DNA from: UBA11889 sp002313255
GTDB taxonomy: Bacteria; Pseudomonadota; Gammaproteobacteria; Pseudomonadales; Azotimanducaceae
DNA length: 64,000 nt
Reading direction: 5' to 3'
Assembly (NCBI GenBank): GCA_913045265.1
Contig: CAJWQX010000005.1
Span: 9,991-73,990, forward strand
Numbering within the stretch: position 1 is the stretch's first letter; each line of letters starts with the position of its first letter. This document shows, one piece after another, positions 1 through 8,236 of this stretch. Made by a program: the position numbers and the translations under genes. A model generated the notes under the pieces. The model was not told the DNA's origin, made no database searches, and saw only the letters and a list, made by a program, of their open reading frames with translations.

Positions 1-315
1 TGCGAGGGACTTGCTGGCGATATCCCACAACGCAAACGGCTGGCAACGCTCAACCGATTTAAAGAAGGTAAAACCAATCTCGTTATAGCAACCGATGTCG
101 CGGGTCGAGGCATACACGTGGAAGGCATTAGCCACGTAATAAATTACGACCTACCCGACGACGCTGAAGACTACGTCCACCGCATTGGCCGAACCGGTCG
201 AGCGGGGGCTTCAGGCATATCGATTAGCTTCGTTTCCGAAGATGATGCTTTTAATCTTCCGGCGATCGAGGCGTTCATCGGAGAACAGATCGTTTGCACG
301 CACCCTGATCTTTGA
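1..315 (+). CDS. rhlB: DEAD-box RNA helicase RhlB, C-terminal fragment (5' end outside window)
   Basis: The window opens inside this gene, and 104 codons are visible before the TGA at 313-315. The fragment is the second RecA-like domain of a DEAD-box helicase. Motif V (ATDVAGRGI) falls at visible residues 30-38 and motif VI (HRIGRTGRAG) at 60-69. The following SGISIS and NLPAIEAFIG segments resemble the end of RhlB, the helicase partner of the RNase E degradosome in gammaproteobacteria, more than RhlE or SrmB. The tail after FIG is only about a dozen residues long, so the basic extension seen in enterobacterial RhlB is missing. ATP-dependent RNA unwinding is inferred from the family. Another DEAD-box paralogue cannot be excluded without the N-terminus. 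Confidence 0.8.
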   Translation, partial: CEGLAGDIPQRKRLATLNRFKEGKTNLVIATDVAGRGIHVEGISHVINYDLPDDAEDYVHRIGRTGRAGASGISISFVSEDDAFNLPAIEAFIGEQIVCTHPDL

Positions 316-340
316 AATAGACGGGAGGAGGTTTCCGACC

Positions 341-370
341 ATGTTCGTTTTAGGCAAACTCGTGACATGA
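341..370 (+). CDS. possible 9-codon leader peptide coupled to the nitrilase gene
   Basis: A very strong Shine-Dalgarno block (GGGAGGAGG, 323-331) lies 9 bases before an ATG at 341. That ATG opens a 9-codon frame encoding MFVLGKLVT, whose TGA (368-370) overlaps the ATG of the next gene (367) as ATGA. The nitrilase start has no ribosome-binding site of its own, so ribosomes finishing the mini-frame could reinitiate there. This is inferred from the layout only. The peptide has no recognisable function and could be an unimportant coupling device. Confidence 0.4.
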   Translation: MFVLGKLVT

Positions 371-1188
371 GCCAAACCACTCCCATCGCGATCGTGCAGA
401 TGTGCGCAACCGCAGACGTCACCGCGAATCTTGAAACGACGCGCGAACTCTCAGATGCAGCTGCGAATGCCGGTGCCCGCGTGGTGTTCCTTCCAGAGGC
501 TTTCGCGTACATCGGTTCCGACCGCGACCGCCAACCATGGTTGGAAAATCTGCCGGCTGGTGGGCCGATATTGGAAACGTGTCGAGAAATCGCGCAAGCC
601 CATCGAGTCGACGTTGTGGCCGGTGGTTTCCCGGAACGCGCAGGCGACAATCGCTCCTACAATACCTGCATACATATCGACCCAAACGGCGTTCTGGCCG
701 CACGATATCGAAAAATTCACCTCTTTGACGTCGACCTAGCCGACGGAACGCGTCTGCTTGAATCAAAAGCGACTGTCCCGGGTGTTGAAGCGGTCACCAC
801 ACGAATGCCATTCGGTACGTTAGGGCTCAGCGTTTGTTATGACGTTCGATTCCCAGCCCTCTACCAGGATTTGGTAGACGCGGGCTCGATTGCCTTGACA
901 ATCCCAAGCGCTTTTACCAAAACCACGGGACAGGACCATTGGCATGTGTTGCTGCGAGCGCGCGCTATCGAATGCCAAGCGTACGTGATCGCACCGGCAC
1001 AGCACGGCGCGCATGGACATCGCAATCGTCAATCGTTCGGGCACGCTCTCGTTGTTGACCCGTGGGGACGAATCGTCGCTGAATGCGATGACGGTGACGG
1101 CTTTGCCATTGCATCCATTGATCCCGCGGAAGTCGAGCGGGTCCGCCGCGAGCTACCCAGCCTAGCGAATCGCCGAACGTGGCATTGA
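367..1188 (+). CDS. carbon-nitrogen hydrolase, Nit1-like (deaminated glutathione amidase type)
   Basis: This 273-residue protein belongs to the nitrilase superfamily. The Glu-Lys-Cys triad is visible: E44 in FLPEAF, K116 in RYRKIHLF and C157 in SVCYDVRFP. The IHLFDVD and ESKATVPG segments and the length match the Nit1/NitFhit branch. Characterised members hydrolyse amides such as deaminated glutathione (a metabolite-repair reaction) or omega-amido acids. The protein is cytosolic. The start at 367 overlaps the stop of a short upstream frame (ATGA), and the 3' end overlaps the GTG start of the next gene by 10 bases, so the genes are probably co-transcribed. The exact substrate is inferred from family resemblance. 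Confidence 0.85.
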   Translation: MSQTTPIAIVQMCATADVTANLETTRELSDAAANAGARVVFLPEAFAYIGSDRDRQPWLENLPAGGPILETCREIAQAHRVDVVAGGFPERAGDNRSYNTCIHIDPNGVLAARYRKIHLFDVDLADGTRLLESKATVPGVEAVTTRMPFGTLGLSVCYDVRFPALYQDLVDAGSIALTIPSAFTKTTGQDHWHVLLRARAIECQAYVIAPAQHGAHGHRNRQSFGHALVVDPWGRIVAECDDGDGFAIASIDPAEVERVRRELPSLANRRTWH

Positions 1189-2249
1189 GCGATAAGCCCC
1201 ATCGTCCCAACAACGCCCTGCTGACGGTCGCAGCCATCGTCATCATCATCGCCGGCATCAAAGCGGCGGAAGACATCGTGGTGCCGTTTCTGTTGGCGGT
1301 ATTCATTGCGACCCTCGCCGCTACACCGATTTTCTGGTTGAACCGATCGCGAGTGCCAATTGCGGTCGCGATCGCTCTGGTTTCTGCGGCATTAATAGTC
1401 GTCTTGCTCGGGCTGGGCTTGCTAGTCGCAGACTCCATACAGCAGTTTTCGACACAACAAAGCTTCTACGAAGCCCGACTCCGAGAGCTGATCGGTCTCT
1501 TAGGACCCACCCTAAATCGTCTCGGCATCCCCTCGTCTGCTGAATTATTTAGCTCTCAATTTGATCCGGGCAGTGCGCTTTCACTCGCCGCCAATACGGT
1601 GCGTGGGTTTGGGAGCGCGCTCTCGAATGGTTTTCTCATTTTACTAACCGTCATCTTTATCGTCGCCGAAGCCTCTAGTTTTCCGTCAAAACTCCGATCT
1701 GTACTCGCCAATCCTGAACGCGATCTACCGCATTTCGATCGTTTTATCGCCAACGTCAATCGATATATCGCCATCAAGACAACCGTCAGTGTTGCGACCG
1801 GGGTCACAGTCACATGCCTCTTGGCGTTAATCGGAATCGACTTCCCATTGTTGTGGGGGGTCCTGGCGTTCATGCTGAATTACGTACCGACGATTGGCAG
1901 CATGATCGCGGCGATACCCGCCGTATTGCTCGCGCTGGTCCAACTCGGTCCAATCACCGCGATCGGCACGTTGGCGTTATACGTTCTTATCAACGTCATT
2001 ATAGGCAACGTGGTGGAACCCAAATTCATGGGACGGGGACTCGGTCTTTCAACGTTGGTAGTTTTCGTTTCGTTAGTGTTTTGGGGTTGGGTACTCGGTC
2101 CCGTTGGCATGCTTCTCTCGGTCCCACTTACCATCACCGCCAAGATTGCGTTGGAGGCTAACCCTACAACCCAGTGGATTGCTTATTTGTTGGGCCCGGC
2201 AGAATCGGGCCAGGTCGCGGAACGCGTAGACGAAACCGACGAGGAATGA
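1179..2249 (+). CDS. AI-2E family transporter (PerM/YdiK/TqsA-like permease)
   Basis: A 356-residue polytopic inner-membrane protein with the AI-2E transporter layout. Two hydrophobic segments lie near the N-terminus, followed by a soluble-looking stretch (about residues 85-130) and then a cluster of hydrophobic helices. The C-terminal part carries the family-typical NYVPTIGSMIA and VVEPKFMGRGLGL segments. Family members have been linked to autoinducer-2 export, Na+/H+ antiport or unknown export, so the cargo is open. Translation starts at GTG 1179 inside the end of the nitrilase gene. The TGA overlaps the ATG of the aminotransferase (2246). This implies a coupled operon. Confidence 0.85.
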   Translation: MALSDKPHRPNNALLTVAAIVIIIAGIKAAEDIVVPFLLAVFIATLAATPIFWLNRSRVPIAVAIALVSAALIVVLLGLGLLVADSIQQFSTQQSFYEARLRELIGLLGPTLNRLGIPSSAELFSSQFDPGSALSLAANTVRGFGSALSNGFLILLTVIFIVAEASSFPSKLRSVLANPERDLPHFDRFIANVNRYIAIKTTVSVATGVTVTCLLALIGIDFPLLWGVLAFMLNYVPTIGSMIAAIPAVLLALVQLGPITAIGTLALYVLINVIIGNVVEPKFMGRGLGLSTLVVFVSLVFWGWVLGPVGMLLSVPLTITAKIALEANPTTQWIAYLLGPAESGQVAERVDETDEE

Positions 2250-3325
2250 GCTACGAGCGCAACAATATTAGGGCGATGGAAGGTTACACCTACGGTGAAC
2301 AACCCTCAGACAGAGGCGTTGTAAAGCTCAATACCAACGAAAACCCCTACCCACCAAGTCCGCTGATTAAATCGGCTCTGAAGAACTTTGATAGTGATGT
2401 TCTGCGACGCTATCCCGATCCTTCAGCAAGTAGCCTCCGCAAGTTCGTCGCATCTCGATTTGATATATCCGCCGACAACATCCTCGTTACCAACGGCGGT
2501 GACGAGGGCCTTCGCCTTGCTGTCACCACTCTGGTCAACCCCAAAGGGGCGATAGGAATGGTTGATCCAAGCTATTCGCTGTATCCAGTCCTGGCCAATA
2601 TCCAAGACTGTCGTATCGAGTCGCTGCGACTAGAAAAAGACTGGGCATTACCCAAAGGATTTAGTGAGCGGATAAACGCGTCGGGCGCGCGGCTCACGTG
2701 CCTCGTGAACCCCCACGCACCCAGCGGTGTTCTCTGCTCCGTCGACGTACTCCGTGAAATAGCTAATGGGTTAGAGGGCGTTCTCCTAATCGACGAGGCC
2801 TACGTCGATTTCGTCGATCCCGCGCTAGGCCATAGTTCCATTCCGTTGGTCCAGGAGTTCGACAACGTTTTGGTGCTTCGCACCCTAAGCAAAGGATATT
2901 CGCTGGCAGGTCTCCGACTCGGTTTCCTTATCGGAAACGCTGCCTTGATTGAACCAATGGCCACCAAGACCCGCGATAGCTACAACATCGATACGATCAC
3001 GCAGGCTCTGGCGTTGGTTGCCCTTAACGATTCCAACCACGCACTAATAAATTGCGAAAAAGTCAGAGCGGAGCGTGGTCGAATGCGCAACGAATTGTGC
3101 AGGATCGGTTTTACCGTCCCAGAATCGCAAACGAATTTTCTACTAGCGGAAGTTCCCGGACCCATGAACGCGTCGACGCTTTATGAGTCGCTTTACGACG
3201 CACAAATACTGGTACGCTATTTTGATTCGACGCCGCTCGACCGATGCTTACGTATAACCATCGGTACGCCGGAAGAGAACGATCAGTTCTTAAAGACCGT
3301 TAGTCACATGCTCCAAGCAAGCTAA
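2246..3325 (+). CDS. hisC: histidinol-phosphate aminotransferase-type class I/II PLP aminotransferase
   Basis: A 359-residue fold-type I aminotransferase when started at the ATG overlapping the previous stop. Visible family marks are KLNTNENPYPPSP near residues 27-39, N155 in NPHAPSG, DEAYVDF at 183-189, the PLP lysine K216 in RTLSKGYS, and R224 in AGLRLGF. These fit HisC, which converts imidazole-acetol phosphate plus glutamate to histidinol phosphate. No other his gene is nearby, so related activities (aromatic or other small amino acids) are possible. The longer reading frame starting at 2174 lies inside the permease gene and is rejected as a start. Confidence 0.8.
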   Translation: MSYERNNIRAMEGYTYGEQPSDRGVVKLNTNENPYPPSPLIKSALKNFDSDVLRRYPDPSASSLRKFVASRFDISADNILVTNGGDEGLRLAVTTLVNPKGAIGMVDPSYSLYPVLANIQDCRIESLRLEKDWALPKGFSERINASGARLTCLVNPHAPSGVLCSVDVLREIANGLEGVLLIDEAYVDFVDPALGHSSIPLVQEFDNVLVLRTLSKGYSLAGLRLGFLIGNAALIEPMATKTRDSYNIDTITQALALVALNDSNHALINCEKVRAERGRMRNELCRIGFTVPESQTNFLLAEVPGPMNASTLYESLYDAQILVRYFDSTPLDRCLRITIGTPEENDQFLKTVSHMLQAS

Positions 3326-3337
3326 CGGAGAATTTCA

Positions 3338-4066
3338 TTGCTTTTCCCGCTCACAGACGACAATCCGACCCGTCGACGCCCAGTCGCCACCTACGTAATC
3401 ATCGGTCTTAACGTGGTTGCGTGGGCACTATTCCAACGCTTTGGTTTCGACCCTGGATTTTCGGAGTCTCTGTGCCGTTACGGTCTCGTTCCCGGCGATC
3501 TTCTGGGGACCATCGAACCAGGGAGCAAACTACGTATCGCCCAAAATCTAATCTGTCAGTTCGATGGCGAGACCAACGTCGTCACACTGGTCTCTTCAAT
3601 GTTCATGCACGGGGGTTGGTTACACCTAATCGGAAATATGTGGTTCTTGTGGGTCTTCGGCGACAACGTCGAAGACTCAATGGGTGCATTTCGTTTTACG
3701 CTTTTCTATTTACTCACCGGCTTGGTCGCCGCAGCGGCTCAAATCGCGACCGACACAACCAGCGTGATCCCCATGGTGGGCGCATCCGGCGCCATCGGCG
3801 GCGTCATGGGTGCGTATGCTCTTCTATATCCTCGAGCCCGAGTTCGAACGCTGATCTTTCTCGGTTTCTTCATCACGACAGTGTCCATTCCCGCTGTTTT
3901 CATTCTTGGTTGGTGGTTTGTCGTCCAGCTTATCTCGGGCCTGCCATCGCTCGGTCGGCCAGGGGGAGGCGTTGCGTTCTGGGCACACATCGGTGGCTTT
4001 ATCGCCGGCGTCTTGCTCGTCACGCTTTTTCGTCAGCGCTCGTCGAACACCATCGGCGGGACCTAG
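3338..4066 (+). CDS. rhomboid family intramembrane serine protease
   Basis: A 242-residue membrane protein with the rhomboid core. HGGWLHLIGNMWFLWVFG (about residues 91-108) is the conserved loop/TM2 block. The nucleophile is S150 in GASGAIGG and the general base is H217 in AHIGGF. About six hydrophobic segments are visible. Rhomboids cleave single-pass membrane proteins within the bilayer; the substrate here is unknown. The start is TTG at 3338, supported by a GGAG 7 bases upstream and by the 12-base gap after the hisC-type gene. It probably closes the operon that begins with the nitrilase. Confidence 0.88.
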   Translation: MLFPLTDDNPTRRRPVATYVIIGLNVVAWALFQRFGFDPGFSESLCRYGLVPGDLLGTIEPGSKLRIAQNLICQFDGETNVVTLVSSMFMHGGWLHLIGNMWFLWVFGDNVEDSMGAFRFTLFYLLTGLVAAAAQIATDTTSVIPMVGASGAIGGVMGAYALLYPRARVRTLIFLGFFITTVSIPAVFILGWWFVVQLISGLPSLGRPGGGVAFWAHIGGFIAGVLLVTLFRQRSSNTIGGT

Positions 4067-4148
4067 AAAAGTAGCTCGGCACTTCCCAAGCTACAGGACC
4101 GCTGTTAGTTTTGCTCGCTAGATCGCGCATAGTCGAAAAGGATCAGTG

Positions 4149-5057
4149 ATGGACCACCCGCTGCCGGCACTAAGTCTCGCCGCCGTTCCAGGACGCCGCC
4201 AACGAACGTTGGATCTCGCCCGTGAGATCGAGCGGCGGGGCTTCCCCGGAATATATTGCCCGAGTCTGTCAGACGGCCTCGCATTATGCGAAGCACTCGC
4301 ATTCACCACGTCAGAGGTGCGCTTCGGGACAAGCATACAGCCGATCTACACCCGCAACGTCCAAGAATTTGCACAGATGGCAAGCTTCATCCACGAAGTA
4401 TCAGGCGGACGATTCGACTTTGGCGTTGGCGTCAGCCATGAACCGGCGATGAACCGGTTGGGCATCAAGCAAGGGAAACCACTGGCCGATATGCGCAGCT
4501 TCGTTGAAGAACTGCATGCGGTTCCGCGCGCTGGCGAACTTCCGCCTATTATCTTTGCGACGCTGCGGAAAAAGATGATTCAGCTATCGGAGACCATCGC
4601 CAACGGTATGGTATTCGCGAACGGCGCGCGCTCACATATGAAAAGTTCACTGGCGGTCTTGAGCGACCAAAGTCGTTCCGAAAACCATTTCTTCATCGGC
4701 AACATGATTCCCACGTGTGTTCACGACGATGTTGAAGCCGCGAAAGCGGTAAACCGCCGCACCCTGACCAGCTATGCGATGCTCCCAAATTACCGCAACT
4801 ACTGGAAAGAGGCCGGATACGAGGAAGAAATGAACGCCGTGGAGGCAGCGGTTAACGAACGTGACTTCGACCGAGTTGCTTCTTGTCTCTCGGATCGTTG
4901 GCTCGCTGACACGACCCTATTCGGAACGGCAACCGATGTCAGGGATGGATTAGCGGCCTGGTTTGATGCCGGCATAAAGACGCCCATCGTCGTACCGTCG
5001 GCGGTTGAGGGCGGGCAATTTAAAGCGTTCGAAGAATTCTTTGAACTTTGGGATTAG
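4149..5057 (+). CDS. LLM-class flavin-dependent oxidoreductase (F420-dependent type)
   Basis: A protein of about 302 residues from the luciferase-like monooxygenase (TIM-barrel) superfamily. The diagnostic stretches are EVRFGTSIQPIYTRNVQEFA, then SGGRFDFGVGVSHEP, then PPIIFATLRKKMIQLS. Relatives are annotated as probable F420-dependent oxidoreductases, but many LLM proteins use FMNH2, and the cofactor cannot be told from sequence. A GTG lies directly before the chosen ATG, so either may be used. It stands alone between the rhomboid gene and the convergent DUF35/thiolase pair. Substrate unknown. Confidence 0.8.
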   Translation: MDHPLPALSLAAVPGRRQRTLDLAREIERRGFPGIYCPSLSDGLALCEALAFTTSEVRFGTSIQPIYTRNVQEFAQMASFIHEVSGGRFDFGVGVSHEPAMNRLGIKQGKPLADMRSFVEELHAVPRAGELPPIIFATLRKKMIQLSETIANGMVFANGARSHMKSSLAVLSDQSRSENHFFIGNMIPTCVHDDVEAAKAVNRRTLTSYAMLPNYRNYWKEAGYEEEMNAVEAAVNERDFDRVASCLSDRWLADTTLFGTATDVRDGLAAWFDAGIKTPIVVPSAVEGGQFKAFEEFFELWD

Positions 5058-5091
5058 GTTCGAGTACGAAACCGGCAGACTCCCGCCATGC

Positions 5092-5496
5092 TCATCCCGG
5101 CTGATAGCGAAGCAACGTTACGTCGTCGGTTACCTGATCGAAATAGGGTTGTAAACGCATGCCAATGACAATGTCCGAGGGTTCGACGTTGACAAGTGTC
5201 GACGTCATTCGGACACCCTCGTCCAGTTCAACCACGGCTAATTGTTGCGGCGTTTCATCGGCGAAGTGTGGGGCCGTCGGCTGGCGTGCCAGAGTATAGG
5301 TGTAGAGGACGCCCTGACCCGATACTTCTCGCCATATAAGCAAGTCGCTCAAACAGGAGGGACACCGCGTACGCGGGTAAAATACCCACGAGTCACACGC
5401 ATCACATCGCTGAATTTGAACCTTGCGCTCGTTGAGCCCATCCCAAAACGGTCGAGTCGTCGTGGATGGCCGCGGAATAGGTTTCACCAAATCCAT
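5092..5496 (-). CDS. Zn-ribbon/OB-fold protein, DUF35 family (thiolase partner)
   Basis: A 134-residue DUF35 protein. The rubredoxin-like zinc ribbon uses C31, C34, C45 and C48 (CDAC and CPSC knuckles), followed by an OB-fold beginning about residue 55. DUF35 proteins pair with thiolase-like subunits. In the Ltp2/ChsH2 systems the DUF35 domain is needed for a retro-aldol step in steroid side-chain breakdown. The ATG sits 3 bases after the stop of the thiolase gene upstream, with an AAGGAGG ribosome-binding site inside that gene's end, so the two are co-translated and probably form a complex. Confidence 0.85.
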   Translation of the reverse strand: MDLVKPIPRPSTTTRPFWDGLNERKVQIQRCDACDSWVFYPRTRCPSCLSDLLIWREVSGQGVLYTYTLARQPTAPHFADETPQQLAVVELDEGVRMTSTLVNVEPSDIVIGMRLQPYFDQVTDDVTLLRYQPG

Positions 5497-5499
5497 GCA

Positions 5500-6699
5500 C
5501 TAACCTCCTTGCAGAATAAGTGCTGCCTGCTCGCTCATGATGCCGCCCGTCCCCGATACATACACATTATCGCAAGCGCTTACTTGTCGATCCTCAGCGC
5601 GTCCCATAATCTGCCTTGCGGCCTCAACCACCTGTGTCATCCCACCAGCAGCACCAGCTTGACCCATGCCCAACTGGCCGCCGTGCGTGTTGAGAGGGAA
5701 ATTCCCGTCGTGCGTCATGCCCGAATCCATTATGAAGCGCTGGCCTTCTCCTTTGGCGCAAAAACCTGCATCTTCCAATGTCAATAACACGGTAATGGTG
5801 TAGCAATCGTATATCTCTGCCGCGTTGATATCGCCAGGCTCCAACCCCGCCATCGTAAACGCTTGTCTTGACGCCGGGCCCACGGGGGTATCGCACATGT
5901 CTTTTGCATACGTGGGTGTTTTGACGGTCAGGTGTTCGCCAAACCCCGTGATCCGAACTGGACGGTGACGGCATCGCTCCGCCACTTCGCAGCTGGCGAC
6001 TACTACGGCACCACCGCCGGCGACGGGCATAACGATTTCAAGCATCCGTAGAGGATCAGCAATCATTTTGCTCGCCAACACTTCTTCCGCCGTCGTCGGT
6101 TTGCCGTAAAAAGCCGCAAGTGGATTCAACGCCCCGTTCTGACGTTGATCGACCACGAGTTTTGCCATGGCCGCTTCGTTATAACCGTACTGAGCGCCGT
6201 ACCGCTGGGCGATCATCGCGTATCCACAGTTCTGCGCGAGATTACCATAGGGGATTTCGAATTCGGCCTGGGGAGAACCCCATTCGTTGCTGCTTGATTG
6301 GAAAAAACGTCGCGGATCGATCGCCCTTGGCTCCGGGTTAGAAGGAATTGGGAGCGCGGGTGTGGCACAAACAACCACGTCGGCTATGCCTAATTCGATG
6401 GCGGCCGCAGCACGCCAAACCATCCCCACCGAGGAAGCGCCCCCAAGATCAATGCGTTCCGCAAAATTAACCGGTTGGCCCAAATACTCAACGATCGTTG
6501 CTGGCGTAAACATCCCCGACTCGCGAATGTCCGTACAAGCAATACCGTTGACGTCGGCAAGCTGAAGTCCCGCATCGTCTAGGGCCATGGCCGTCAGTTC
6601 GGACCATTGTTCTATGGTGAATAACCTTGGCCCGTTGTATTTGCGTTCGTGTTTGAATTCGGCAAAACCGACGATTGCCGCCTGTCCTCGAAGTCCCAT
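5500..6699 (-). CDS. thiolase-like protein (SCP-x/Ltp2 type) lacking the nucleophilic Cys
   Basis: A 399-residue thiolase-fold protein. The N-terminal half ends in LGGASSVG (residues 85-92), where true thiolases carry the acyl-accepting Cys, so no cysteine is present there. The C-terminal half has EIYDCYTI, LNTHGGQLGMGQAG (conserved His) and a VYVSGTGGIMS turn. This pattern fits the non-condensing lipid-transfer-protein/thiolase branch, whose members such as Ltp2 act as aldolases with a DUF35 partner. The DUF35 gene directly follows. A role in C-C cleavage of a CoA-activated side chain is inferred. A short intergenic (6700-6779) separates it from the divergent sixA-like gene. Confidence 0.82.
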   Translation of the reverse strand: MGLRGQAAIVGFAEFKHERKYNGPRLFTIEQWSELTAMALDDAGLQLADVNGIACTDIRESGMFTPATIVEYLGQPVNFAERIDLGGASSVGMVWRAAAAIELGIADVVVCATPALPIPSNPEPRAIDPRRFFQSSSNEWGSPQAEFEIPYGNLAQNCGYAMIAQRYGAQYGYNEAAMAKLVVDQRQNGALNPLAAFYGKPTTAEEVLASKMIADPLRMLEIVMPVAGGGAVVVASCEVAERCRHRPVRITGFGEHLTVKTPTYAKDMCDTPVGPASRQAFTMAGLEPGDINAAEIYDCYTITVLLTLEDAGFCAKGEGQRFIMDSGMTHDGNFPLNTHGGQLGMGQAGAAGGMTQVVEAARQIMGRAEDRQVSACDNVYVSGTGGIMSEQAALILQGG

Positions 6700-6779
6700 G
6701 ATTTCAGTTTATCTACGGTCCCCGGAACGTATAGGCTACCAGCTTCGCCACACAACGTGCGCATCGAACGCATCATCCT

Positions 6780-7268
6780 ATGAAGCACAAGTGGCTTTGG
6801 ATCATTCGTCATGGCCAAGCGGCTAACTCTCTCGATATACCCGACTTCGAACGACCGTTAACGCAACAAGGCCAAGAACAGGCCCGCGTTGTCGGACGAG
6901 ACATTCGCTCCACAAGCGGGGCACCCGAATTCGTGCTCACCAGTTCGGCGCCACGCGCAACTGCAACCGCGAAACTACTCGCAAGGAAAGGCCACGCCGT
7001 AGTCGAAGAGCAAGAGCATCTTTACATGGCGTCCGTCGACACGTTGCTGGCAGCGATATGGTCGATCCCGAGTGACATTCGTTCCGCCATCGTTGTTGGC
7101 CACAACCCCGGTGTTAGTCATCTCGCGAACTTGCTTGCAGGTAAAACGGAATACCGACTCCCGCCGTTGGGTGCCGTATGTTTCGAAGTGACAACCCCAT
7201 GGGAAGATCTTGGCTCCAGTCCACTTCACGTCAGTCGATTCGTTAAACCTAGCGCGCACGTACCGTGA
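6780..7268 (+). CDS. sixA: SixA-like histidine phosphatase
   Basis: A 162-residue protein of the histidine phosphatase superfamily. The RHG motif is R10-H11-G12 in IIRHGQAANS, with R59 in SSAPRATAT and the second catalytic histidine H108 in VVGHNPGVSHL. This set and the short length match SixA, which removes phosphate from phosphohistidine on phosphotransfer proteins (ArcB HPt domain or PTS proteins in E. coli). The physiological target here is unknown. It is transcribed divergently from the thiolase/DUF35 pair. Confidence 0.82.
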   Translation: MKHKWLWIIRHGQAANSLDIPDFERPLTQQGQEQARVVGRDIRSTSGAPEFVLTSSAPRATATAKLLARKGHAVVEEQEHLYMASVDTLLAAIWSIPSDIRSAIVVGHNPGVSHLANLLAGKTEYRLPPLGAVCFEVTTPWEDLGSSPLHVSRFVKPSAHVP

Positions 7269-7421
7269 CCATCGCTCTTTTGTCCGATAGATTCCGAGCT
7301 ACCAGGCCCGTCAAAATGGGATCGATGGAATAGACATAAAGGACACTAACAGCGCTGGACGGATGACCTGTAAGACGGTATACGTGACATCGTTTGTGTG
7401 TCTGAAAAGGAACCCTTCCCT

Positions 7422-7592
7422 ATGGTGTCTTTAATCACCTGCATCGCCGTTCTCGGAATCGCCTACGGTGTCTATCGGCTTGTCGACCAATTGCCAGACG
7501 TGCTTTTTCGCGTTTCCGAAATACAGCGTGATATCGCGGACATTCGCCGAAAATTGGTGGCAGATGAGCGTGAACCGGACGAAGCCGAATAG
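7422..7592 (+). CDS. small single-pass membrane protein, unknown
   Basis: A 56-residue protein starting MVSLITCIAVLGIAYGVYRL. One hydrophobic segment (about residues 2-20) is followed by a charged, helix-prone tail (EIQRDIADIRRKLVADEREPDEAE) that could form a short coiled coil. An AAAAGGA ribosome-binding site sits about 10 bases before the ATG. A GTG at 7398 would add eight residues but has no such site. No family is recognised. The gene stands between sixA and the split-barrel gene, on the same strand. Confidence 0.5.
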   Translation: MVSLITCIAVLGIAYGVYRLVDQLPDVLFRVSEIQRDIADIRRKLVADEREPDEAE

Positions 7593-7655
7593 ACTCGCCC
7601 GTCAATCCCACCTCGGACCGCGAGGGATCGCATTGCTAATACCACGGCAATCCGG

Positions 7656-8225
7656 GTGACGGACCCTGTCCGTCTCCTCAAAGCAGACCGAGACCACGCT
7701 AGAAACGCGGGAGACCCTTGGGCCGATCTTTGTGTCGTCGCTAGTATCAGCCCGAGCGGGGAACCCCGATCGCGCGTTCTGGTATTGCGCGACCTTGACG
7801 ACCAACTCGCGCTCTTCTTCAACGCTTCGAGTCCAAAAAGCGAAGAATTTAAGCGATCGGAATCGCTGTCTATTCTGCTGTATTTACACGCACTGAAAGT
7901 TCAATACCGCCTAACAGCCACATTCGCCGAAGTCGACCCCAACGTTATCGCCAAAAGTTGGAAACTACGCCCTCCGGTTCCGAGAAAATTGGATTGGCTC
8001 TACGCGACCCGCCCTCAAAGCTCAAGTGTCCCGTCAAGAGAAGCGTTACTCGACGCAATTGACCGCATCCCCGAGACCACGACCGCCCCACCAACCGCAC
8101 GCGGGTACGCCCTGGTCCCAACGGAAATCGAACGCCTCGATCTTGATCAGCCAAACGGCATACATGATCGACGCCGTTATAAGCGACTGGGTGATAACTG
8201 GCACGAAACCGTATTGATCCCTTAA
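7656..8225 (+). CDS. pyridoxamine 5'-phosphate oxidase-family FMN-binding protein
   Basis: A 189-residue split-barrel flavoprotein of the PNPOx superfamily. SGEPRSRVLVLRD (FMN-phosphate region) and LFFNASSPKSEEF followed by SILLYLHALKVQYRLTA fit the Alr4036-like FMN-binding domain. The C-terminus (YALVPTEIERLDL, then RRYKRLGDNWHETVLIP) is typical of the superfamily. True PdxH activity is possible but unproven, because the C-terminal PdxH signature is only partly matched. It starts at GTG 7656 without a clear ribosome-binding site, and converges with the LysR gene 11 bases downstream. Confidence 0.75.
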   Translation: MTDPVRLLKADRDHARNAGDPWADLCVVASISPSGEPRSRVLVLRDLDDQLALFFNASSPKSEEFKRSESLSILLYLHALKVQYRLTATFAEVDPNVIAKSWKLRPPVPRKLDWLYATRPQSSSVPSREALLDAIDRIPETTTAPPTARGYALVPTEIERLDLDQPNGIHDRRRYKRLGDNWHETVLIP

Positions 8226-8236
8226 GGTGACAAACG

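Noticed and set aside
5500..6699. Ordinary acetyl-CoA acetyltransferase
   Set aside because: The nucleophilic Cys is missing (GGASSVG) and a DUF35 partner is present.
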